Assembly: GCA_036500345.1 (NCBI GenBank)
Contig: DASYCE010000032.1
Coordinates: 124,001 to 188,000, forward strand
Length of the DNA: 64,000 nucleotides
Origin: Gemmatimonadales bacterium
GTDB taxonomy: Bacteria; Gemmatimonadota; Gemmatimonadetes; Gemmatimonadales; GWC2-71-9
Direction of reading: 5' to 3'
A program made the translations under genes and the position numbers. Below are positions 56,803 through 64,000 of this stretch, one piece after another (the stretch's first letter is position 1; the number at the start of each line of letters is the position of its first letter). The notes under the pieces are model-generated. The model saw only the letters and a program-made list of their open reading frames with translations, did not search any database and was not told the DNA's origin.

Positions 56803-57902
56803 CGCTCAACCTTCGCTCGCTCCTCGAAGAGATGATCGCCAAGGATGCGTCCGACCTTCATCTCACCACCGGGGTGCGCCCCAAGTTGCGCATCGACGGC
56901 GAACTCGCCGACGCCGACGGGGAAGAGGTGCTGGCACCGAAGGACACCCTGTCGCTCGCCTATTCGGTGCTGACCGAAGCGCAGAAGAAGCGGTTCGAGC
57001 AGGAAGACGAACTCGACTTCTCCTTCGGCATCCAGAACCTGGCGCGCTTCCGCGGCAACGTCTTCAAGCAGCGCGGCTGTGTTGGCATGGCGATCCGGAT
57101 GATCCCGTTCATGGTGAAGTCGTTCGACGAGCTCAAGCTCCCGCCGATCACCGCCAAGCTCGCCGAGCGGCCGCGCGGCCTTGTCCTCGTGACCGGGCCG
57201 ACGGGATCAGGGAAGTCGACGACGCTGGCGGCGATGATCGACAAGATCAACAAGGAACGGACCGGCCACATCATCACGGTGGAAGATCCGATCGAGTTCA
57301 TTCATCGTCACCAGAGTTGCATCGTCAACCAGCGGGAAGTCGGTACCGACACGCCGTCCTTCTCGTCGGCGCTCAAGTACGCATTGCGCGAGGATCCCGA
57401 CGTGATTCTCGTCGGCGAAATGCGCGATCTCGAGACGATCTCGGCGGCGCTCACCATCGCCGAAACGGGCCATCTCGCGCTGGCGACGCTGCACACCAAC
57501 TCGGCGCCGGAAGCGATCAACCGCATCATCGACGTCTACCCGAGCAACCAGCAATCGCAGGTGCGGGCCCAGCTCGCGTTCGTCCTCGAAGGGGTGATCA
57601 CCCAGACGCTCCTGCCGCGCGCCAAGGGCCGCGGCCGGGTGATGGTCGCCGAGATCATGGTCGCCACGCCGGCGATCCGTGCGGTGATCCGTGACGACAA
57701 GGTGCACCAGATCTACTCGCTGATGCAGGCCGGCAAGAAGCATGGCATGCAGACGATGAACGATTCGCTCTATCAGGCGTACATGAGCCGGGAAGTCGCC
57801 AAGGAGGACTGCATCCGGGTGTCGCCCAACTCGGCCGAGTTCCTCCGGTCGATCGGCGAGACGCCGATGGAAGAGGGCGCCATCATGGAAGCGAAGCGAT
57901 GA
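56799..57902 (+). CDS. pilT: Type IV pilus retraction ATPase PilT
   Basis: The 367-residue protein has Walker A GPTGSGKST, the Asp-box TVEDPIEF, Walker B VILVGEMRD and His-box ATLHTNSA. The PilT-specific segment AIRAVIRD near residue 290 replaces the usual AIRNLIR and identifies it as the retraction motor rather than PilB. It starts inside the pilB stop. The tail of about 30 residues is extra and unremarkable. Confidence 0.95.
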   Translation: MTLNLRSLLEEMIAKDASDLHLTTGVRPKLRIDGELADADGEEVLAPKDTLSLAYSVLTEAQKKRFEQEDELDFSFGIQNLARFRGNVFKQRGCVGMAIRMIPFMVKSFDELKLPPITAKLAERPRGLVLVTGPTGSGKSTTLAAMIDKINKERTGHIITVEDPIEFIHRHQSCIVNQREVGTDTPSFSSALKYALREDPDVILVGEMRDLETISAALTIAETGHLALATLHTNSAPEAINRIIDVYPSNQQSQVRAQLAFVLEGVITQTLLPRAKGRGRVMVAEIMVATPAIRAVIRDDKVHQIYSLMQAGKKHGMQTMNDSLYQAYMSREVAKEDCIRVSPNSAEFLRSIGETPMEEGAIMEAKR

Positions 57903-57943
57903 GCCGACGCTATTAAGAATGATTCATAGCCACTGGAGTCCCC

Positions 57944-59149
57944 ATGCCCGTCTTTGAATACACGGCGAAGAACGCCACCACCGGCCAGATCATGAAGGGG
58001 AGCTACGACGCTCCCACGCGTGATGAGGTCATCGGCCACCTGCGGAAGAACCGGCTCCTGCTGGTGTCGCTCCGCGAGGCGCCGCGGGAGATCAAGCTCG
58101 CCCTGCCGGGGCGGAGCATCAGCACGCGCGATGTGGTCATCTTCACCCGCCAGTTCGCGACGATGATCAACTCGGGTCTCCCCCTGGTACAGTCGCTCAC
58201 GATTCTGGCGGCGCAGACGCAGAATCCACGGCTCAAGGACGTGACCCGGTCGGTCGTGTTCGACGTCGAGGCCGGCAATACCCTCGCCGACGCGCTCGCC
58301 AAGCATCCCAAGGCGTTTCCGCAACTGTACGTCAACATGGTGGCGGCCGGCGAAGCGGGCGGTATTCTCGACACGATTCTTCTGCGCCTGGCCGCGTTCC
58401 TGGAAAAGAACGACAAGCTGATCCGCAAGGTGAAGAGCGCGATGATCTACCCGGCGGTGATCTTCACCGTCGCGCTGGGCGCCATCGCGATCCTGCTCAT
58501 CTTCGTGATTCCTGTCTTCCGCACGATGTTCGACTCGGTGCACATGGAATTGCCGCTGCCGACACGGATCGTGATCGGGCTGTCGGACTTCCTGCGCTCG
58601 TTCTGGTGGGCCGTGGCCGGTGCGGTCGCCCTGGGCGGTTTCCTGTTCAAGCGGTTCTACGATACACCGATCGGTCGCCGCCGCGTCGACGGCCTGCTCC
58701 TGGCAATGCCGGTGCTCGGCGACGTGTTGCGCAAGTCCGCGGTGTCGCGATTCACCCGGACCCTCGGTACGCTGGTATCGTCGGGCGTGTCGATTCTCGA
58801 CGGACTCGAGATCACCGCCAAGACCGCAGGCAACACCGTCATTCACGACGCGATCATGGCGGCGCGCACGTCGATCGCCGGCGGCGACACGATCGCCGCT
58901 CCGCTCGACAAATCCGGCGTCTTCCCGCCGATGGTGATCTCGATGATCGCAGTCGGCGAACAGACCGGCGGCCTCGACGAGATGCTCAGCAAGATCGCCG
59001 ACTTCTACGACGACGAAGTGGACGTCGCCGTGAGCGGCCTCCTGTCGCTCCTCGAGCCGATCATGATTCTCTTCCTCGGCGTGATCGTCGGCGGGATGAT
59101 CGTGGCGATGTACCTCCCGATCTTCGGAGTGATGCAGACAGTGCAGTAA
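57944..59149 (+). CDS. pilC: Type IV pilus inner-membrane platform protein PilC
   Basis: The 401-residue protein has the two-fold GspF layout: two cytoplasmic helical domains, each followed by membrane segments (IYPAVIFTVALGAIAILLIF; the last at LEPIMILFLGVIVGGMIV). The N-terminus VFEYTAKNATTGQIMKGSYDA is typical. It couples the PilB and PilT motors to the pilus. It follows pilT by 41 bases, and a terminator follows. Confidence 0.95.
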   Translation: MPVFEYTAKNATTGQIMKGSYDAPTRDEVIGHLRKNRLLLVSLREAPREIKLALPGRSISTRDVVIFTRQFATMINSGLPLVQSLTILAAQTQNPRLKDVTRSVVFDVEAGNTLADALAKHPKAFPQLYVNMVAAGEAGGILDTILLRLAAFLEKNDKLIRKVKSAMIYPAVIFTVALGAIAILLIFVIPVFRTMFDSVHMELPLPTRIVIGLSDFLRSFWWAVAGAVALGGFLFKRFYDTPIGRRRVDGLLLAMPVLGDVLRKSAVSRFTRTLGTLVSSGVSILDGLEITAKTAGNTVIHDAIMAARTSIAGGDTIAAPLDKSGVFPPMVISMIAVGEQTGGLDEMLSKIADFYDDEVDVAVSGLLSLLEPIMILFLGVIVGGMIVAMYLPIFGVMQTVQ

Positions 59150-59174
59150 TCGCGGCATCCGCGGTGATACGGAG

Positions 59175-59207
59175 CGGGAGAAGGGGCCATGCCTCTTCTC
59201 CCGTTTC
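59175..59207 (+). terminator. Terminator after pilC
   Basis: CGGGAGAAG (59175-59183) pairs with CTTCTCCCG (59195-59203), followed by TTTCG. It is a 9-base stem with an 11-base loop. Confidence 0.65.
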
Positions 59208-59283
59208 GCGTTCCGGGCCATCCCCCGCCCCATTGAGCGCCCGTTCGCGTAATATTCGAGACCCTCTTCCCGGACAACTTTGC

Positions 59284-60078
59284 ATGCGCGTTTCGCGTTG
59301 TGTCGTCGCGGCAATCGCTCTTGGCCTGGCCGCCGCCCCGCTGGCGGCGCAGGACAACTACGAGATCCAGGTGTATGGCTCCGAGCTCGTCGCCCCCGGC
59401 GCGACGATGGTCGAGCTCCACAGCAACTACACCAACCATACCGGCGTCGACATCGGGCCAGGGATGGTGTCGACGTATCACGCGCTGCACGAGACGGTCG
59501 AGATCACCCACGGCTTCAATTCGTTCTTCGAACTGGGGTACTACAACTTCACGTCGATCAATCCCGATGGCGGATTCAACTGGGTCGGCACCCACCTGCG
59601 GCCCCGGTTCTCGGTCCCCGCCAGCTGGCACTGGCCGGTCGGCGTGTCGATCTCCCAGGAGTTCGGCTACCAGCGGAAGGAATTCTCCCCGGATACCTGG
59701 ACGTACGAATTCCGTCCGATCATCGACCAGAAGCTCGGGCGCTTCTACTGGGCGGTCAATCCATCACTGGAGCTCTCGCTCAAGGGCGAGGGGCAGCACA
59801 ACGGCTTCGAATTCTCGCCCAATGTGCAGGTGGGCCTGGACGTGAGTCGCCGGGTCAACCTGGCGCTGGAGTATTACGGCAACTTCGGGCCGCTGTCAGG
59901 GTTCGATCCGGTGTCGCAGACTGAGCAGGAGCTCTTCCCGGCGATCAACTACGATTTCGGGCCGGACTGGGAGTTCAACCTCGGCGTCGGGATGGCGCTC
60001 ACCAGCCACACCGATGTGGTCGGTCTCAAGATGATCATCGGGCATCGATTCGGGATCACCAACCGGAAAACGCCGTAG
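59284..60078 (+). CDS. Outer-membrane beta-barrel-like protein
   Basis: The ATG at 59284 gives 264 residues. The signal peptide ends APLAA before Gln. The rest alternates aromatic and charged residues in short strands (HETVEITHGFNSFFELGYYNF, VGVSISQEFGYQRKEF) and lacks enzyme motifs. This fits a small barrel or periplasmic beta protein. The N-terminal part YEIQVYGSE is reminiscent of Gemmatimonadota proteins, but I cannot name a family. It lies between the pilus genes and an M1 peptidase, with its own short upstream region. Confidence 0.75.
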   Translation: MRVSRCVVAAIALGLAAAPLAAQDNYEIQVYGSELVAPGATMVELHSNYTNHTGVDIGPGMVSTYHALHETVEITHGFNSFFELGYYNFTSINPDGGFNWVGTHLRPRFSVPASWHWPVGVSISQEFGYQRKEFSPDTWTYEFRPIIDQKLGRFYWAVNPSLELSLKGEGQHNGFEFSPNVQVGLDVSRRVNLALEYYGNFGPLSGFDPVSQTEQELFPAINYDFGPDWEFNLGVGMALTSHTDVVGLKMIIGHRFGITNRKTP

Positions 60079-60123
60079 CCATCCAGTATTAGTTTTTTCC
60101 CCGACTCTTTCGGAAAGTTTTCC

Positions 60124-62097
60124 ATGTTCCGCATGGCTTGTGTCGCGTCATGTATCCTGGCGATGCCGCTTGGTGCCCAGGTGGTGCAAGGGCTTCCTCC
60201 CAATCCGCCGCTTCGGCCATCGGAGGCGGTGGCCGACACGTCGATCTTCGCGCCACTGGTCCTGCCGAGCGCGAACCTGATCCGGACGGGGAGCGGGGCT
60301 CCCGGCGCGCGCTACTGGCAGAATCATGCCGATTACGACATCGCGGCGACGCTCGACACGGCGGCGAAGACGCTGCACGGGCAGCTCACCCTTCGCTACA
60401 CCAACAACTCGCCCGATACGCTGCAGTACATCTGGATCCAGACCGAACAGAACGCGTTCAAGGCGAATTCACTGAATTCGTACATCTTCCCCGCCGATTC
60501 CCGATTTGGCGCCAAGAATTTCGAGGGCGGGGACGTCATCGAACACTTCAATCAGGTCCTTCCCGGTGCCACGCGGACCGCGGCGGGTCGGCACCTCCCG
60601 CTCCACCTGCGCGACAACGAAACAGTCACCAAGGTTGATCTCGCCGAACCGCTCGCGCCGGGACACACCGCCACGTTCGATGTCGCCTGGCACTTCCTGA
60701 TTCCCGAGCACGGCGCCGACCGGATGGGTCGCGACGGCTCGCTCTACGAACTGGCGCAGTGGTATCCCAGAATGTGCGTCTACGACGACGTCCGCGGCTG
60801 GAATACCGAGCCGTATCTCGGCCAGGGCGAGTTCTATCTCGAATATGGTGATTTCAACGTCGCCGTGACCGTCCCCGCCGGCTACATCGTCGCCGCAACC
60901 GGCACGCTGCAGAATGGCCCCGAGGTGTTGACGCCCACCGAGATCTCGCGGTTGGCGGCGGCGTCCAAGTCGGCGACGCCGGTCCACATCATCACCGCCG
61001 ACGAACTGAAGAGCGGTTCCGCGCGCCCACGGGCCACGGGGACGATGACGTGGCGCTTTGCTGCGAAGGATGTGCGCGACGCCGTCTGGGCCGGATCGCC
61101 GGACTACCAGTGGGACGCGTCGAGCTACAAGGGTGCGATGGCGAACGCGTATTTCCGTCCGTCCGCGGCGTTCAACTGGAACGATGCGGCCGACCAGGCC
61201 CGCATGTCGATCATGGAATACTCGGAACGCTGGTATCCATATCCGTGGCCGCAAATCTCCGCGGTCGAGGGACCGATCAGCGGGATGGAGTATCCGATGC
61301 TCGCGATGGAGACGGTGAGTCGCGACAAGTACGATCTCTACAACGTGGTCACCCACGAGATCGGCCACATGTGGTTCCCGATGCTCGTGGGGTCGAACGA
61401 GCGGGAGTACATGTGGCAGGACGAAGGGTTCAACACCTTCATCAATACCTTCTCCGAAGCTCGCCGCTACCCCGAAAAGGGCGATCAGATGGCGCGCGCC
61501 GCCGAACAGCGCACCGAGATCGAGTATGTGATGCGCGTCGGTGCTGACCAGCCGGTGATGATCAATCCTGACCGGATCGACCCGAACCTGCTGGGGATCT
61601 CGGCATACGACAAACCGAGCGTCGGCCTGCAGCTTCTGCGGCAGGAGATCCTCGGGCCGGCCACGTTTGACGACGCCTTCCGCACCTACGTCAAGCGCTG
61701 GGCGTTCAAGCATCCTACCCCTGCCGATTTCTTCCGCACGATGGAGGATGTGAGCGGTCGCCGGCTCGACTGGTTCTGGCGCGAATGGTTCATCGAGAAC
61801 GCGCGCTTCGACCAGGCGATCGACACGGTGGCCATCCGGCAGTCAGGCGATACCAGTCAGGTCGCCGTGATGTACGGCAACCGGATGCGCGGCGTGCTGC
61901 CGATTCACGTCCGGTTCACCTTCGCGGACAGCTCGAAGCAGGACTTCACCTATCCGGCGGAGGTGTGGAGCACCAACACCAGCCACTACGTGCGCGAGTA
62001 CGCGTTCGTCGGCAAGAAAGTCGCGAAGATCGAGCTCGATCCCGATCACCTGCTGGTGGATGTGGAACGGACCAACAACTCCTGGACGCCGAAGTAG
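60124..62097 (+). CDS. M1 family zinc aminopeptidase, secreted
   Basis: The 657-residue protein has a signal peptide ending PLGA before Gln. The exopeptidase motif GMEYP starts at residue 387. The zinc site HEIGH is at 411-415, with the third ligand Glu434 (QDEGF) in the HExxH-x18-E spacing. TYVKRWAFKHPTPADFFRTM is typical of the C-terminal part. It removes N-terminal residues from peptides in the periplasm or outside the cell. A strong bidirectional terminator follows at 62121. Confidence 0.94.
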   Translation: MFRMACVASCILAMPLGAQVVQGLPPNPPLRPSEAVADTSIFAPLVLPSANLIRTGSGAPGARYWQNHADYDIAATLDTAAKTLHGQLTLRYTNNSPDTLQYIWIQTEQNAFKANSLNSYIFPADSRFGAKNFEGGDVIEHFNQVLPGATRTAAGRHLPLHLRDNETVTKVDLAEPLAPGHTATFDVAWHFLIPEHGADRMGRDGSLYELAQWYPRMCVYDDVRGWNTEPYLGQGEFYLEYGDFNVAVTVPAGYIVAATGTLQNGPEVLTPTEISRLAAASKSATPVHIITADELKSGSARPRATGTMTWRFAAKDVRDAVWAGSPDYQWDASSYKGAMANAYFRPSAAFNWNDAADQARMSIMEYSERWYPYPWPQISAVEGPISGMEYPMLAMETVSRDKYDLYNVVTHEIGHMWFPMLVGSNEREYMWQDEGFNTFINTFSEARRYPEKGDQMARAAEQRTEIEYVMRVGADQPVMINPDRIDPNLLGISAYDKPSVGLQLLRQEILGPATFDDAFRTYVKRWAFKHPTPADFFRTMEDVSGRRLDWFWREWFIENARFDQAIDTVAIRQSGDTSQVAVMYGNRMRGVLPIHVRFTFADSSKQDFTYPAEVWSTNTSHYVREYAFVGKKVAKIELDPDHLLVDVERTNNSWTPK

Positions 62098-62120
62098 CGG
62101 TTCGCTGACGGGATGGCCAG

Positions 62121-62165
62121 AAACGAAGAGGGATCTCGATCGCCGGTCGAGATCCCTCTTCGTTT
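62121..62165. terminator. Bidirectional terminator
   Basis: AAACGAAGAGGGATCTCGA (62121-62139) and TCGAGATCCCTCTTCGTTT (62147-62165) are perfect 19-base arms with a 7-base loop. It separates the convergent M1 and Met/Arg-rich genes and ends in a T run on both strands. Confidence 0.9.
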
Positions 62166-62181
62166 GTGCGGTAGCTGCTGG

Positions 62182-62799
62182 TCAACGATCGATCGGCTGG
62201 GCGGCGGAACTGTCTGGCCGGGCGCGGCGCCGCATGCCGAGCGAGTCGCCGAACGGGCGCCGTCCGCCGCGGCCGCGGAACGCCATCGCCGAATCACCGG
62301 GCCGCCCGCGGCGCAGCATCGCTCCGTTTCCCATCGACGGGGCGCCGAACCGTCCTCGGGGCCCGAGTGCTGCAGGGCCGCGCATCATGCCTGGACGCAT
62401 CAGTCCGCGCCGCATCTCCATCGGTGCACCTCGCATCGCCATCGGTGGCCTGCGGTTCGCCATCGCATTGCGTCGCATCGCCATGCCGCCGCGTCGTGGT
62501 CCGCGAAAGCGCGCCATCCGGGCCCGCATCACGCCGTTGGCGCGGCCGAACCTCCGTCCATGCCAGCCGGCGGCGTCGAGCTCCTTGCGCATCCGGTCGC
62601 GGGTGCGCCGAAGCGATGCGCGCTGATTGTCGAGCTCCTGCTGATACCGTTGCCGGATCGCGTCAAAGCGCTTGGCCGAGTCGGCGCTCGACCGTGGCGC
62701 TGCGGCGCGGGCTCTCGGCGCGGGACGAGCCGGCACCTGCGCCGTGAGAGGAACTGCAAGAAAGGTTGCTGCTGCCATCACCATCCACGCGTTGCGCAT
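62182..62799 (-). CDS. Secreted Met/Arg/Gly-rich protein
   Basis: The 205-residue protein has a signal peptide ending VPLTA before Gln. After a helical, coiled-coil-like region (RFDAIRQRYQQELDNQRASL) come about 100 residues rich in Met, Arg, Gly and Pro, with many short MR, MAMR and RRG units. Such tails can bind metal ions or nucleic acid. It is not a clear member of the Spy/CpxP family because no LTxxQ motif is present. The role is unknown. The base composition is biased but the frame is clean. Confidence 0.72.
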   Translation of the reverse strand: MRNAWMVMAAATFLAVPLTAQVPARPAPRARAAAPRSSADSAKRFDAIRQRYQQELDNQRASLRRTRDRMRKELDAAGWHGRRFGRANGVMRARMARFRGPRRGGMAMRRNAMANRRPPMAMRGAPMEMRRGLMRPGMMRGPAALGPRGRFGAPSMGNGAMLRRGRPGDSAMAFRGRGGRRPFGDSLGMRRRARPDSSAAQPIDR

Positions 62800-62864
62800 C
62801 GGATCCTCGTCGTTGGCGTGTCGTGTCCTTCAGATCGTACGCGCGCGAGATGGTGGTGGTTGTC

Positions 62865-64000
62865 CTACTTGTCGATCCCCGACCACGCGGACCATCCGCC
62901 CAGGAGATTCGTGACGTTGCGAAATCCCATCTGCTCGAGCATTGATGCACCGATCGCCGAGCGCGATCCTCCAGCGCAGTGCAACGCGACCGGCGTGTTG
63001 CGATCGATCGACGCCATCGCCCGGGGGAGCGTGCCGAGCGGATGATGCTCGGCGCCATCGAGGTGTCCCGCGGCCCATTCATCGGGATCGCGCACGTCGA
63101 CGATGACCACTCCGTGCCGCTGCAGCTGCTCCACCTCGGCCATCGGAACCTGCTTGCCGCGGACCAGCGATCCGTCGCGCTTCCCGGCGTCGAGCAGCCC
63201 TGGTCCGAACATCCCCTTGACCCGGTCGATGCCGATGGACGCCAGTGCCGTCCGGGCGCCGGCGCCAATCGCCGGAGTCGGTGCCAACAGGTAGATGTCG
63301 CGATCGTAGGGAACCAGCCATCCCGCCCATTTGGTGAACGCGCGTGCGAACGGGATGTTAAGCCACCCCTCGCGGTGCGCCTCGGCAAACGCTCCTTCGA
63401 GCCGGACATCGATGAGGAATGCCTTGTCGCCAAGGGTGTCGAGCGTGGCCGGATCAAGGATGGGGAGATCGGTGGACGGCAGGACCGGCGGACCTTCGCG
63501 GTTGAGTCGTTTCATTTCGGCGAAATACACCGGCGGCTCCGATTGCCCCTCGAGCACCGATGCGACGAACGCTGCTTCGTCCCGAGCGATGAACGCCCAG
63601 CTGGAGAGCCGCTCGTACCCCAGCGTCGATGACGGCACCGAGCCGAGTGCCTTGCCACATGCGGAGCCGGCGCCGTGCCCCGGCCAGACCTGCATGTAAT
63701 TGGGATACGGCGCGAGGCGTTGCAACGAACGGAACAACGCCGCCGCAGCGGCGCGCTTCGAGTCGGCAACTCCCGCCGCACGTTCGAGGAGATCAGGACG
63801 GCCGACATCGCCAACGAAGACAAAGTCCCCGGAGAGGATCGCAAACGGCTCGTTGCTCCGGGCGAGGTCGGTGACGATGAAGGAGATGTGCTCGGGTGTG
63901 TGTCCGGGGGTGTGGAGGACGTCGAGGCGGACGCGTCCGAACGAGATCGAATCGCCGTCATGCAGCAGTACCGCGCCATCCGACGCCGCGAACTGGTATT
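62865..64000 (-). CDS. MBL-fold hydrolase with two rhodanese domains, 5' end missing
   Basis: The frame is open from 63998 to the stop at 62865, so the N-terminus lies beyond the window; 377 residues are visible. HTPGHTPEH and GDFVFVGDVGRPDLL belong to the metallo-beta-lactamase fold of persulfide-dioxygenase-like enzymes. Two rhodanese domains follow. The first (AFLIDVRLEGAFAEAH) has no catalytic cysteine loop. The second (VVIVDVRDPDEWAAGHLDGA) has the active loop HCAGGSRS. Such fusions handle sulfane sulfur. A start codon inside the visible part would cut the metal site, so none is chosen. Confidence 0.88.
   Translation of the reverse strand, partial: YQFAASDGAVLLHDGDSISFGRVRLDVLHTPGHTPEHISFIVTDLARSNEPFAILSGDFVFVGDVGRPDLLERAAGVADSKRAAAAALFRSLQRLAPYPNYMQVWPGHGAGSACGKALGSVPSSTLGYERLSSWAFIARDEAAFVASVLEGQSEPPVYFAEMKRLNREGPPVLPSTDLPILDPATLDTLGDKAFLIDVRLEGAFAEAHREGWLNIPFARAFTKWAGWLVPYDRDIYLLAPTPAIGAGARTALASIGIDRVKGMFGPGLLDAGKRDGSLVRGKQVPMAEVEQLQRHGVVIVDVRDPDEWAAGHLDGAEHHPLGTLPRAMASIDRNTPVALHCAGGSRSAIGASMLEQMGFRNVTNLLGGWSAWSGIDK

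Overview
The window looks like a piece of a high-GC, Gram-negative chromosome, most probably from the phylum Gemmatimonadota (inference; no rRNA or marker gene is present to prove it). The reasons are a lipopolysaccharide-type outer membrane (LptF/LptG pair, TonB-dependent receptors, many lipoproteins), SprA and PorV outer-membrane proteins of the Bacteroidetes-type (type 9) secretion world, a GWxTD-domain protein, and type IV pilus motor genes. No tRNA, rRNA, CRISPR array, insertion sequence or phage gene was seen. Genes are packed tightly, with many ATGA/GTGA stop-start overlaps that fix several start codons.

Layout. 1-3554: M16 peptidase (cut by the left edge), CDP-alcohol phosphatidyltransferase and OsmC, one operon. 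3588-8841: a small unknown gene with a clear promoter, a DsbA-like thioredoxin overlapping the K+ transporter Kup, a SnoaL/TetR pair and a lipoprotein. 8901-13609: acetyl-CoA synthetase, a STAS protein and the cytochrome c maturation genes ccmA-B-C-D. 13720-16197: a metzincin-like lipoprotein and an aquaporin. 16255-21236 (minus strand): an operon led by an ECF sigma factor and a zinc-binding anti-sigma factor, followed by an FAD oxidoreductase, a flavin reductase, a methyltransferase, a SRPBCC cyclase-like protein and a FabF-type ketosynthase, all overlapping or nearly so. This is the best candidate for an undescribed biosynthetic system.

21315-23107: a V4R-like protein and an M24 peptidase. 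23334-35041: a five-gene surface operon (TonB-dependent receptor, 1345-residue secreted protein with a C-terminal FlgD/T9SS-like domain, PorV, GWxTD protein, lipoprotein) behind a sigma-70-like promoter that overlaps the stop codon of the upstream gene. 35142-36369: a small AraC-like gene and a gene-poor stretch of lower GC holding a 21-bp tandem repeat. 36370-44086: MsbA-like exporter, CtaB, an amino-acid permease and a second TonB-dependent receptor. 44516-54283: lptF-lptG divergent from sprA, with a glutaminyl-cyclase-like M28 lipoprotein directly after sprA. 54361-59149: ComEA-like HhH protein and pilB-pilT-pilC. 59284-64000: a beta-barrel-like outer-membrane protein, an M1 peptidase, a Met/Arg-rich secreted protein and an MBL-rhodanese protein cut by the right edge.

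How they fit. Much of the window builds or uses the cell envelope. Eight of nine signal-peptidase-I-type signal peptides place glutamine at the predicted +1 position, the pattern called the Q-rule in Bacteroidetes, and a glutaminyl-cyclase-like gene lies next to sprA. Together these suggest N-terminal pyroglutamate formation on exported proteins coupled to a SprA/PorV surface-export route in this lineage.
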